Assembly (NCBI RefSeq): GCF_020985305.1
Contig: NZ_CP087588.1
Location: 248,001-312,000 of the forward strand
Direction: 5' to 3'
From: Croceicoccus sp. Ery15
GTDB taxonomy: Bacteria; Pseudomonadota; Alphaproteobacteria; Sphingomonadales; Sphingomonadaceae
DNA length: 64,000 bases
In this document: positions 18,883-27,513 of the stretch, piece after piece
How the letters are laid out: the number at the start of each line of letters is the position of its first letter
How positions within the stretch are numbered: position 1 is the first letter of the stretch
Translations under genes and position numbers: made by a program
The notes under the pieces: generated by a model
Database searches by the model: none
Told to the model about the DNA's origin: nothing
What the model saw: only the letters and a program-made list of their open reading frames with translations

Positions 18883-19488
18883 ATGTCTGGTCAGCATTTT
18901 CACCAAGGTCCGCGATTGGCTACTTCGGCACGGTCGGACCAAGGCCCGGTCGTGCCGCCAGTGGGTGATGGAGCTTCAGTTCAGGTGGAGCAGCACGCGG
19001 CGGCGTTATGGGACTATTCTTTACACATTTATGCCAAGCCGGGTGTGGCAGCTTCCTGCCTTGCCTTGCAGGATCAGCATGGGTGTGACGTCAACACGGT
19101 GTTGCTTTGCCTTTGGTTGGCAGGGGCGCGTAGCACCATTCTCGCTGTTTCGGACATCGAGGCCGCGCAGCACTCGGCAGCAACTGCGAATGAACGCTTC
19201 GTGCAACCGGTCCGTTCGGTGCGGCGCTGGATGAAGCAGTGGTGCCAAGGTACGCCTGAGTCGGAAATTAACGCCGCAGCCTATGCGGCGCTGAAGACGG
19301 CAGAGTTGCATGGTGAACGTCTGGTCCAGTCCCAAATGCTCGCTGGGCTGGACCTGGACCAGTTGACCCGTGCCGAGTCGTCCGAAGCAGCAGTCCAGGC
19401 AAGCTTTGCCAACTATTGTACCTTGGCGAGCACATCTGGCGGAGTGGCAGAGGAACTGGGTGAGCTTGTTGCCAGGGCCTGGCATTGA
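18883..19488 (+). CDS. TIGR02444/DUF2390-family protein
   Basis: This roughly 201-residue protein contains [20 protein letters not shown] followed by [20 protein letters not shown], which I recognise as the signature of the TIGR02444 family (about 150-170 residues, function unknown). The remainder is alpha-helical. I used the ATG at 18883; the homologous part begins some 35 residues later, so a downstream start is possible. It starts 17 bp after the hydrolase gene. It has no obvious link with aromatic catabolism and may be a passenger gene. Confidence 0.72.
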   Translation: MSGQHFHQGPRLATSARSDQGPVVPPVGDGASVQVEQHAAALWDYSLHIYAKPGVAASCLALQDQHGCDVNTVLLCLWLAGARSTILAVSDIEAAQHSAATANERFVQPVRSVRRWMKQWCQGTPESEINAAAYAALKTAELHGERLVQSQMLAGLDLDQLTRAESSEAAVQASFANYCTLASTSGGVAEELGELVARAWH

Positions 19489-19531
19489 GCCAGTCCTGCC
19501 TGTCGGGCTAATTGCATTTGAGGAACGGGAT

Positions 19532-20449
19532 ATGGATCGGTGCCTGGATGGATCAGTTGTCGCGATCACTGGTGCCGGGCGCGGAATAGGTCGCCAACTG
19601 GCGTTGTATTGCGCCGCGCAGGGGGCGGCAATTATCGTCAACGATCCTGGCGTGGCGCAGGCGGGCAACGGCGGCGATACCGCATTCGCTCAGAACACCG
19701 CCAACGACATCATCGCTGCCGGGGGCAAAGCGGCGGCCAACTTCGGTAATGTTGCAGATCCGGCGGAGGCGCAGAGCATTATCGAGGATGCGGTACGGAA
19801 ATTTGGCCGAATTGATGCGGTCGTGAACAATGCAGGCATCCTGCGAGACAGCATCTGGCACAAGATGAGTCACGCGGACTGGACCAGCGTCATCGCGGTC
19901 AATCTTACTGGTGTCTTCAACGTTTCCCAGGCCGCCACGCCCTATTTTCGTGAACAGAAGGCGGGCAGTTTCGTTCATTTCACTTCGACGAGCGGTCTGA
20001 TCGGCAACATCGGGCAGGCGAACTATTCGGCGGCAAAGTTGGCCGTCGTCGCGCTTTCGCAGTCTATCGCGCTCGACATGGCGCGGGTTGGCGTCCGCTC
20101 GAACTGCATCGCGCCTTTTGCGTGGAGCCGCATGACCTCGTCAATTCCCGCGACAACCCCTGCCGAACACGAACGTGTCCAACGGTTGCAATCCATGTCG
20201 GCAGACAAGATCGCGCCTTTGGTTGCCTATCTGGCATCCGACCTGTCCAAGGACGTGACGAACCAGATTTTCGCGGTTCGCAAGAATGAAATCGCCCTGT
20301 TTTGCAAGCCCCGGCCGATCCGGTCGATGACCAAGGTCGAAGGCTGGACGCCGGAGGCAATTGCCCACGAGCTTGTACCTTCGTTTCGCAGCAGCTTCGC
20401 GCGCGCCGATGAAGTCTCGGCGCATGTCTTTCCTTATGATCCAATCTGA
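19532..20449 (+). CDS. Short-chain dehydrogenase, MFE-2-like 3-hydroxyacyl-CoA dehydrogenase type
   Basis: This 305-residue SDR has the cofactor motif AITGAGRGIGRQLALYCAAQ, an early acidic VNDPG segment typical of the peroxisomal multifunctional enzyme (17-beta-HSD type 4) dehydrogenase domain, the NNAG motif, and the catalytic set with STSG and YSAAK. These enzymes oxidise 3-hydroxyacyl-CoA to 3-oxoacyl-CoA. It opens a plus-strand acyl-CoA degradation module: SDR, dehydrogenase, CoA-transferase, thiolase, dehydrogenase, two hydratases, dehydrogenase. The ATG at 19532 follows GAGGAACGGG. Confidence 0.85.
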   Translation: MDRCLDGSVVAITGAGRGIGRQLALYCAAQGAAIIVNDPGVAQAGNGGDTAFAQNTANDIIAAGGKAAANFGNVADPAEAQSIIEDAVRKFGRIDAVVNNAGILRDSIWHKMSHADWTSVIAVNLTGVFNVSQAATPYFREQKAGSFVHFTSTSGLIGNIGQANYSAAKLAVVALSQSIALDMARVGVRSNCIAPFAWSRMTSSIPATTPAEHERVQRLQSMSADKIAPLVAYLASDLSKDVTNQIFAVRKNEIALFCKPRPIRSMTKVEGWTPEAIAHELVPSFRSSFARADEVSAHVFPYDPI

Positions 20450-20459
20450 CAGGTAACCG

Positions 20460-21629
20460 ATGAGCAACGCCGGCATGGATGCAGAAGTCTTCGAACAATT
20501 CTTGATACAGCTTGAACGCTTCGTGCGCGACCGGCTCATTCCTGTCGAGCGCAAAATTATTGAAACCGACCTCATCCCCGAAAGCGTCCTCGAAGCGATG
20601 CGCGACATGGGTCTGTTTGGATTGACCATACCGGAAGAGCATGGCGGCGCCGGCATGAACATCAGCCAGTATATCCGCACCATGCACACGCTAAGTTATG
20701 CGATGCCGGCATTCCGCTCGATCATCTCGATCAATGTCGGCATGTTCGCATCAGCCTTCAAGAATGGTGGAACAGAAGCGCAGAAGGCTGCATGGCTGCC
20801 GCGCATTGCCGCGGGTGAAATCGCCGCTTTCGGCCTGACCGAACCCGGTTCGGGATCAGATGCGGCGGGTCTGCAGACGACTGCGGTGCCGACCGCCGAC
20901 GGCTGGCTTCTCAATGGCACCAAGCGATATATTACCAACTCGCCCTTTGCGAAGGTTGGACTGATCATGGCGCGGACGGCCACGGAAAATCTGCCCAAGA
21001 ACGCCCATATATCGGCATTCATCGTCCCTCTTGACATACCCGGCGTGACGATCTGCAAGTCGGACAGGAAGATGGGCCAGTCGGGTAGCCATATCGCCGA
21101 TATCGTGCTGGAAGATGTCCACGTTGGCAGCGAGGCTTTGCTCGGCGGCGAACTTGGCAAGGGCTTTGCATTCGCGATGATGAGCCTCGACAACGGCAGG
21201 ATGTCGGTGGGCGCCGCAGCGACCGCTTATGCCCGCCGGGCGCTGGACAGCGCCATCCGATACGCGACCGAGCGCAAGGCATTCGGCGAGCCGATTGCCA
21301 ACTTCCAGTTGATCCAGCAGATGCTCGCCCAGAGCGAGATCGAAATCTATGCCGCCGAATGCATGATGGACGATGTCACCCGGCGCGCCGACGCAGGCGA
21401 GAACATCTTGCGCAAAGCAGCGGCGTTCAAGGTTTTCGCGACGGAAATGTGCGGCCGGGTGGTTGATGCCTGCGTCCAGATCCACGGCGGTGCCGGCTAT
21501 CTTGCCGAATACGATGCCGAACGTTTCTTCCGCGATGCGCGCATATATCGGATTTATGAAGGCACGACCCAGATCCTGCAACTCCAGATCGCTAAGCACA
21601 TGCTGCGCGAATTTGCGGCGGCGAATTGA
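20460..21629 (+). CDS. Acyl-CoA dehydrogenase
   Basis: This 389-residue flavoprotein catalyses alpha,beta-desaturation of an acyl-CoA. It has the standard layout: an N-terminal helical domain (FGLTIPEEHGGAGMN), FAD-binding FGLTEPGSGSDAAGLQT, the beta-domain NGTKRYITNSPFAKV, and the C-terminal domain with RKAFGEPIANFQ and the catalytic glutamate in IYEGTTQI. The last position matches short/medium-chain enzymes and glutaryl-CoA dehydrogenase relatives. The ATG at 20460 is 10 bp after the SDR stop. Confidence 0.9.
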   Translation: MSNAGMDAEVFEQFLIQLERFVRDRLIPVERKIIETDLIPESVLEAMRDMGLFGLTIPEEHGGAGMNISQYIRTMHTLSYAMPAFRSIISINVGMFASAFKNGGTEAQKAAWLPRIAAGEIAAFGLTEPGSGSDAAGLQTTAVPTADGWLLNGTKRYITNSPFAKVGLIMARTATENLPKNAHISAFIVPLDIPGVTICKSDRKMGQSGSHIADIVLEDVHVGSEALLGGELGKGFAFAMMSLDNGRMSVGAAATAYARRALDSAIRYATERKAFGEPIANFQLIQQMLAQSEIEIYAAECMMDDVTRRADAGENILRKAAAFKVFATEMCGRVVDACVQIHGGAGYLAEYDAERFFRDARIYRIYEGTTQILQLQIAKHMLREFAAAN

Positions 21630-21737
21630 CCTTCGTGGGTTGCACTTCATCCGCAGGCTGCACCATGGGCGGCCAGGGGGTTCATTCCGCCCCGCCCTGG
21701 CGCGTGGCCAATTCGCCTGCGGGCCGGATCAAACGCC

Positions 21738-22952
21738 ATGTATAGTTTTCTCGATGGCCTATCGATCATTGAGGCATCGTCATTCGTCGCCTCTCCCACG
21801 GCGGGCCTTTATTGCGCGCAATTTGGCGCACAGGTGATACGTGTCGACCAGACTGGCGGCGGCCCCGATTACCGGCGCTGGCCTGTGACGGAGGCGAACG
21901 ACTCGCTCTATTGGGAGAATCTCAATCGTGCAAAAAAGTCAGTCGCGGTTGATCTTCGCAAGCCTGAGGGGCGTGAAATTGTGCAGGAACTGGTGAGGGC
22001 AACCGGCCAGCTCATCACCAATTTTCCGGTGGATGGTTTCCTGTCCCATGCCCTCCTCGCGCAGGGGTGTCCGGATCTTGTCACCTTGCGGATAATGGGG
22101 TGGGCCGATGGCTCGCCCGCGCTCGATTACACCATAAACAATGCCGTGGGATACCCTATGCTGACTGGAACCGGCCCCGATCCGGTCAATCATGTCCTGC
22201 CCGCGTGGGATCTCATTTCCGGCGCATACGGAGCATTCGCCATGCTTGCCGCGATGCAGTGGCGAAGCACAAGTGGCGAAGGATGCGAGATCCGGCTGCC
22301 GTTGTCAGACGTGGCGATCGGCACGGTCGCCAACCTCGGTGCACTTGCAGAAATGCTCTATACGGGCCGGGATCGTCCGCGCCTTGGCAATGCAGTTTAT
22401 GGCTTGTTCGGTCGCGACTTCACCACGCGCGACGGGGTGCGGATAATGATTGTCGTTGCCACGCATCGCCAGTGGGCCAATTTGCTGGTAGCGCTGGGCC
22501 TTTCCGAAGATGTTGCGGCCATCGAACAAGAGCGCGGTGTTTCTTTCGAACAGGATGACGGCCTCCGATATACCTTGCGTGACATGCTCTATCCCTTGTT
22601 TGAACGGGCAATCCGTTCGCGTGATTACGCCGATCTGTCCACTGCCTTCGATGCGGGGGGAATCGTCTTTTCGCCCTATCGCAGGATGCTTGATGCGGTT
22701 CACGATCCAGCGCTGGTAGCGAACAATCCGATTTTCGGGACGGTGCCAAATCCCAGCGGCTTCGACTATCCCGCCGCGGGCACATTCGCCACCGTTCCTC
22801 AAATGCACCGTCGGGAGCCTTGTCCCGCGCCGTACAATGGCCAGCATACCGAAGAAGTCCTGGCGGATCTGCTCTCGCTGCCTGCCGCCGAAATCGGCCG
22901 CCTGATCGACGCAGGTATTGTGGGCAACATAGCGAGTGGAGACCCGAAATGA
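21738..22952 (+). CDS. Family III (CaiB/BaiF) CoA-transferase
   Basis: This 404-residue protein opens with YSFLDGLSIIEASSFVASPT and continues GAQVIRVDQTGGGPDYRRW, a family III CoA-transferase N-terminus; the catalytic-type aspartate lies in SPALDYTINNAVGYPMLTG. It would load CoA onto the acid substrate of the surrounding beta-oxidation genes. It overlaps the thiolase start by four bases (ATGA), indicating translational coupling. The 108-bp gap before it holds no gene. It is clearly diverged from the copy at 15082-16248. Confidence 0.86.
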   Translation: MYSFLDGLSIIEASSFVASPTAGLYCAQFGAQVIRVDQTGGGPDYRRWPVTEANDSLYWENLNRAKKSVAVDLRKPEGREIVQELVRATGQLITNFPVDGFLSHALLAQGCPDLVTLRIMGWADGSPALDYTINNAVGYPMLTGTGPDPVNHVLPAWDLISGAYGAFAMLAAMQWRSTSGEGCEIRLPLSDVAIGTVANLGALAEMLYTGRDRPRLGNAVYGLFGRDFTTRDGVRIMIVVATHRQWANLLVALGLSEDVAAIEQERGVSFEQDDGLRYTLRDMLYPLFERAIRSRDYADLSTAFDAGGIVFSPYRRMLDAVHDPALVANNPIFGTVPNPSGFDYPAAGTFATVPQMHRREPCPAPYNGQHTEEVLADLLSLPAAEIGRLIDAGIVGNIASGDPK

Positions 22953-24163
22953 CCCTTCGTCGCGCAGCCATTGTCATGCCGATCCGCACTGCGGTGGGCA
23001 AGTTTGGCGGCTCTCTTTCGCCGATGACTGCAGGCGAGCTTGGCGCAGTCATCCTCAAGGCCCTGATCGAGCGCACGAAGATCGATCCCGCCCGGGTTGA
23101 CGATGTCGTGTTCAGTCAGGGATATGGCAACGGCGAGGCGCCGGCCATCGGCCACTGGTCATGGCTGGCTGCCGACCTGCCGCTTGAAGTCCCCGGCTAT
23201 CAGCTCGACCGGCGCTGCGGTTCGGGGCTGCAGGCGATCGTCAACGCCGCGATGATGGTGCAGACGGGGATGTCCGACGTTGTTGTCGCCGGCGGGGTCG
23301 AATCAATGTCCAACGTCGAACATTATTCAACCGACCTTCGCAGGGGCAAGCGTTCCGGCAATATCACCCTTCACGACAGGTTGACGCGCGGACGCCTTAT
23401 GTCTCAGCCGACGGAGCGTTTTGGTGTTATTTCCGGCATGATCGAAACGGCCGAAAATCTTGCCAGGGATTATGACATCAGCCGGGAACAGGCAGATGCC
23501 TATGCCGTGCGCAGCCACCAGCGGGCCGCGGCCGCCTGGGCGAATGGAATGTTCGACGACGAAATCGTGCCGGTTGTGGTGCCGCAAAGAAAGGGCGCGC
23601 CTGTCATCTTCGCACACGATGAAGGTTATCGCGGCGACGCGACGATGGCTTCGCTCGGCGCGCTGAAGGCGATCGAGGGCGGCGTCGTAACCGCTGGCAA
23701 CGCCAGTCAGCAGAACGACGCCGCTGCCGCTTGCCTAGTGGTGGCCGAAGACAAACTCGACGAACTGGGGGTGGAACCGATCGCCTTTTATCATAGCTCG
23801 GCCGCGGCGGGCTGTGATCCCAGTCGCATGGGAATTGGTCCCGTTCCTGCAGTGCAACGCTTGTTCGCCCGCAGCGGCCTTGGCTGGGGCGATATTGATC
23901 TGGTTGAGCTGAACGAAGCCTTCGCACCGCAAGTTCTGGCGGTTCTGAAAGGATGGGGCTGGTCGGATGACGACGGCCGGAACGAAATCCTCAATGTCAA
24001 TGGTTCGGGTATATCGCTTGGCCACCCGATCGGTGCAACCGGTGGTCGTATTCTTGCCAACCTTACCCGCGAACTTGTGCGCACGAAAGGCCGCTACGGT
24101 CTTGAGACGATGTGCATCGGCGGCGGACAAGGCATCGCCGCAATCTTCGAGCGCGCGGCCTGA
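22949..24163 (+). CDS. Thiolase (acetyl-CoA acyltransferase)
   Basis: This 404-residue protein cleaves a 3-oxoacyl-CoA with CoA. All catalytic residues are visible: nucleophilic cysteine in LDRRCGSGLQAIVNA, the NASQQNDAAAA segment, histidine in NGSGISLGHPIGATG and second cysteine in MCIGGGQGIA. The start ATG overlaps the CoA-transferase stop. With the SDR and hydratases it completes a beta-oxidation cycle. It is a degradative-type thiolase by length and motif; the chain it cleaves is unknown. Confidence 0.92.
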   Translation: MTLRRAAIVMPIRTAVGKFGGSLSPMTAGELGAVILKALIERTKIDPARVDDVVFSQGYGNGEAPAIGHWSWLAADLPLEVPGYQLDRRCGSGLQAIVNAAMMVQTGMSDVVVAGGVESMSNVEHYSTDLRRGKRSGNITLHDRLTRGRLMSQPTERFGVISGMIETAENLARDYDISREQADAYAVRSHQRAAAAWANGMFDDEIVPVVVPQRKGAPVIFAHDEGYRGDATMASLGALKAIEGGVVTAGNASQQNDAAAACLVVAEDKLDELGVEPIAFYHSSAAAGCDPSRMGIGPVPAVQRLFARSGLGWGDIDLVELNEAFAPQVLAVLKGWGWSDDDGRNEILNVNGSGISLGHPIGATGGRILANLTRELVRTKGRYGLETMCIGGGQGIAAIFERAA

Positions 24164-24165
24164 AG

Positions 24166-25758
24166 GTGGCTGATCTGCGCCAGGCCCTGAACGCCGCGAG
24201 AGACTATCGCGCCTCGGTCAAGGCAGCGTTGGGCGCGCGCTTGGTGTCCGGAAGGATTGATGAGGAGCAGCGGGCCGCGCACGGCTATGCCTGGGTGGCC
24301 ACGCTTGTGGCTGCGATGGAAGCGGTGCTCGAATGGTCCGAGGCCAGGGGCAGCAAGAATGATCTTGACGCCAGGATCGCCATTCTGGCCTTCGCTGAAT
24401 GCATTGGCCAGATCGGTGGCGGCCTGCCGATGGGCCAGAACGAAATCTTCCGCCCCGGCGACCTCGGACTTGGCAGCGCTGCCCGCACGCTTTTCGACCG
24501 GTGCGCGGACCTGCTCGACGTGGACTATGCGGCAACCAGAGGCGAAGTGGCCGCAGCCCTGGCTCAGGGGCAATGGCCAAGCGAGTCGCTCGATGATGCC
24601 GAAGCCGACACGATCCGCGAGCAATACCGTCGCTTCACCAATGCTGTCATCGTGCCCCAGGCGCACGGATGGCATCTGGCGAATGACCTTATCCCCGAGG
24701 CAGTGATTCAGGCCATGGCCGATCTCGGTACATTCGGAGTCTGCATACCCGAAATCTATGGGGGTCTTGGCCTTGGCAAGCTAATGATGTGCATCATAAC
24801 CGAGGAATTGTCGCGCGGCTGGATTGGCGCGGGTTCGCTTGGCACGCGGTCCGAAATCGCCGGCGAACTGATCGGCTTGAACGGCACCGAAGCGCAAAAG
24901 GCCTGGTGGCTACCCAGGATCGCGAGCGGCGAGGTTTTGCCGTCAGCAGCCTTCACCGAACCCGACACCGGATCGGATCTTGGCTCCATTCAAACCCGCG
25001 CACGGCACGACGGCGATCACTGGGTCATCAACGGGGCGAAAAACTGGATTACCCATGCCAGCCGATCAGATCTGATGACGATGCTCGTGCGAACATTACC
25101 TGAAGCCAGGGGTTACGCCGGGCTGTCGATGTTGCTGGTGCCCAAGCCTCGGGGCACGAGCGATGACGGTTTCCCAGCCCCTGGCATGACCGGAAGCGAG
25201 ATCGAGGTCCCCGGTTATCGCGGGATGCGCGAATATGCCCTGCAGTTCGATGCCATGACCGCGCCGGCAGACGCCCTGCTGGGCGGCGAGGAGGGGAAAG
25301 GGTTCAAGCAGCTCATGCGTACCTTCGAGGGCGCACGCATCCAGACCGCCGCGCGGGCAGTCGGCGTCGCGCGGCGGGCCCTCGAACTGGGCCTCGACTA
25401 TGCCTTGGTTCGCAAGCAATTCGGCAGGGCCATCGTCGGGTTTCCGCGCGTGTCGGACAAGCTGGCGATGAGCCTTGTCGATTTTGTGATGGCGCGTGAA
25501 CTCTGCTATGCTGCCGCGCGAGCCAGGGATTCGGAAAAGCGCTGCGATATTGAGGCCGGCATGGCAAAGTTGCTTGCCGCTCGCGCCGCCTGGTCGAACG
25601 CCGACGCTGCGCTGCAGATCCACGGCGCCAATGGTTATGCCCTTGAATACGAGATCAGTCGCATCCTTTGCGATGCGCGCATCCTCAACATTTTCGAGGG
25701 CGCTGCGGAAATTCAGGCTCAGGTGATTGCCCGCGGCCTGACCGGAGATGATTTATGA
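24166..25758 (+). CDS. Acyl-CoA dehydrogenase with N-terminal extension, (2S)-methylsuccinyl-CoA dehydrogenase-like
   Basis: This roughly 530-residue protein is about 140 residues longer than normal acyl-CoA dehydrogenases. The extension contains EEQRAAHGYAWVATLVAAME and GGLPMGQNEIFRPGDLGLG, wording I associate with (2S)-methylsuccinyl-CoA dehydrogenase (Mcd) of the ethylmalonyl-CoA pathway. The dehydrogenase core follows, with FTEPDTGSDLGSIQT, NGAKNWITHASRS and the catalytic glutamate in IFEGAAEIQ. No ATG is suitably placed; I chose the GTG at 24166, two bases after the thiolase stop. The next gene is an HTD2/mesaconyl-CoA hydratase-type enzyme, overlapping by four bases, which matches the Mcd reaction order. 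It may act on a substituted succinyl-CoA. Confidence 0.83.
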   Translation: MADLRQALNAARDYRASVKAALGARLVSGRIDEEQRAAHGYAWVATLVAAMEAVLEWSEARGSKNDLDARIAILAFAECIGQIGGGLPMGQNEIFRPGDLGLGSAARTLFDRCADLLDVDYAATRGEVAAALAQGQWPSESLDDAEADTIREQYRRFTNAVIVPQAHGWHLANDLIPEAVIQAMADLGTFGVCIPEIYGGLGLGKLMMCIITEELSRGWIGAGSLGTRSEIAGELIGLNGTEAQKAWWLPRIASGEVLPSAAFTEPDTGSDLGSIQTRARHDGDHWVINGAKNWITHASRSDLMTMLVRTLPEARGYAGLSMLLVPKPRGTSDDGFPAPGMTGSEIEVPGYRGMREYALQFDAMTAPADALLGGEEGKGFKQLMRTFEGARIQTAARAVGVARRALELGLDYALVRKQFGRAIVGFPRVSDKLAMSLVDFVMARELCYAAARARDSEKRCDIEAGMAKLLAARAAWSNADAALQIHGANGYALEYEISRILCDARILNIFEGAAEIQAQVIARGLTGDDL

Positions 25759-26615
25759 CCACCCAGCCAGACGAACAATGGCAAAGCTGGATCGGTCGTG
25801 AAGAATTGCGTCACGACTATCTGGAACTCGCTGCCGCAAGACGGTGGCTGGCGACTTTCGACCGCGTTGCGCCGGCAGATGGCAGCGTGCCGCAAGGCTA
25901 TCATTGGTGCCTTTGCCTGCCAGACGCGCCAACAGCGGCATTGAGCGTGGATGGCCATCCGGTGCGCGGCGGCGAAAGCAGCTTCATGCCACCACTTCCT
26001 CAGTCGCGCCGGATGTGGGCATCGAGCAAGATCGAATTTCTTTCGCCGTTGCTCATCGGTCAGAAGGTGCAGCGCAGATCGCGGATCAATTCCATCGCCG
26101 AAAAGCAAGGGGCGACCGGCAAGCTTGTTTTCGTCGAGATAGCACAAGAAACCCGCTGCGAAGGCGAACTCTCCGTTCGCGAAACCCAAGCGATCGTTTA
26201 TCGGGATCCCATGCCTTTGGGCACCGCAGAGCTGCCAAGGCCGTCTGACATGATCTTCGACGGATCCCGATGGGTTGCGCACCGCGCGCTGGTCCCCTCC
26301 GAAACCTTGCTGTTCCGATTTTCGGCGCTGACCTTCAACAGTCACCGGATTCATTATGATCGGGCCTACACCTGCGAAATCGAGGGGTATCGCGGCCTCG
26401 TCGTTCACGGTCCGTTGACGGCGACACTGCTGCTGGAACTCGCCCAGCAGCACTTCGGCGACAATGCGCTTCGGTGCTTCGATTGCCGAGCGGTGTCTGC
26501 CGCGATCTGCGGCGAGGAACTGCATTTGGCGCTTCGCGCGAACGGCAATAGTGTTCAGTTCGTCGCCCATGCGCGCGATGGCCGTCCGATCATGGTTGCC
26601 AGCGCCACCCTTTGA
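25755..26615 (+). CDS. HTD2/mesaconyl-C4-CoA hydratase-type hotdog protein
   Basis: This 286-residue protein matches the FAS1-type dehydratase/mesaconyl-C4-CoA hydratase family: HWCLCLPDAP and FMPPLPQSRRMWASSKIEF in the first hotdog half, then FSALTFNSHRIHYDRAYTCE and EGYRGLVVHGPLTATLLLEL in the second half, which carries the Asp/His hydratase residues. It would add water to a mesaconyl-type or other branched enoyl-CoA. The gene overlaps the Mcd-like dehydrogenase by ATGA, so the two are translationally coupled and likely act in sequence. Confidence 0.86.
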   Translation: MTTQPDEQWQSWIGREELRHDYLELAAARRWLATFDRVAPADGSVPQGYHWCLCLPDAPTAALSVDGHPVRGGESSFMPPLPQSRRMWASSKIEFLSPLLIGQKVQRRSRINSIAEKQGATGKLVFVEIAQETRCEGELSVRETQAIVYRDPMPLGTAELPRPSDMIFDGSRWVAHRALVPSETLLFRFSALTFNSHRIHYDRAYTCEIEGYRGLVVHGPLTATLLLELAQQHFGDNALRCFDCRAVSAAICGEELHLALRANGNSVQFVAHARDGRPIMVASATL

Positions 26616-26637
26616 CCACCTTCCAGGGAAATTGAAA

Positions 26638-27513
26638 GTGACAATCGATCCGCAAAAATTGCTCAACTTTCGTATTCCTGCGGTTCGTCAGACCGTCACT
26701 CCACGCGATGCTGCATTTTACGCCTTATCGATCGGGATGGGGCGAGATCCTACCGACCTCGCGCAGCTGCCATTCGTGGATCCCCTTCGTGGACCGGTTG
26801 CCATGCCCGGCATGGCGCTCGTTCTCGCGAGTCCCGGGTTCTGGCTGGGGCACCCTGATTCTGGTGTAGATCCGGTTTCCGTCCTGCATGCCGGCCAATC
26901 CATGGTACTGCTTGGCCCGGTTCCGGCAACTGGCGAAGTCGAAAGCACAACCCGCGTCACCCACATTGTCGACAAAGGCGCGGGCAAGGCCGCGTTGATA
27001 TTCACCGAAACCAATATCCGCGATGATCGCGGCACCTGCTTTGCCTGTCTTGAACGTACGATCTTCATTCGCGGCGGCGGCGGGTTCGGAGGGGAAGGCG
27101 AAGCACCGCGAAGTTCGCCGGTACCCTTGGCGGAAGGCAATGCCGGTCTTGTCATTGACCTGACGACCGGTCCCGAACAGGCCCTGATCTATCGTCTCAA
27201 TGGAGATCTCAACCCGCTGCACAGCGATCCCGCAATCGCGGCGCGCGCCGGGTACAGGATGCCGATATTGCACGGCTTGGGCACGATGGGCATCATCGTT
27301 CACGCCATCCTCCGCGGGCGACTTGGCTACCAGGCCGAGCGCCTGCGCGCAGTGCAACTGCGTTTCGCCGCGCCGGTGTTCCCTGGTGAAACCATCAGAA
27401 CCGAAATCTGGAATAATGGCGCTTTTCGGGCATCGGTGCTCGAGCGCGACGTCATCGTTGCAGATCAAGGGTTTTTCACAATCTCTCAGGATGAGGGCGA
27501 TGCAGTTTCTTAG
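26638..27513 (+). CDS. MaoC-family enoyl-CoA hydratase 2
   Basis: This roughly 291-residue double-hotdog protein carries the hydratase-2 motif YRLNGDLNPLHSDPAIAARA with the catalytic Asp and His, followed by GYRMPILHGLGTMG. It hydrates trans-2-enoyl-CoA to the (3R)-hydroxyacyl-CoA, which fits the MFE-2-type SDR at 19532. The start is taken as GTG at 26638, seven bases after AGGGAA; the frame is open upstream inside the previous gene. It overlaps the following dehydrogenase gene by 14 bp. Confidence 0.86.
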   Translation: MTIDPQKLLNFRIPAVRQTVTPRDAAFYALSIGMGRDPTDLAQLPFVDPLRGPVAMPGMALVLASPGFWLGHPDSGVDPVSVLHAGQSMVLLGPVPATGEVESTTRVTHIVDKGAGKAALIFTETNIRDDRGTCFACLERTIFIRGGGGFGGEGEAPRSSPVPLAEGNAGLVIDLTTGPEQALIYRLNGDLNPLHSDPAIAARAGYRMPILHGLGTMGIIVHAILRGRLGYQAERLRAVQLRFAAPVFPGETIRTEIWNNGAFRASVLERDVIVADQGFFTISQDEGDAVS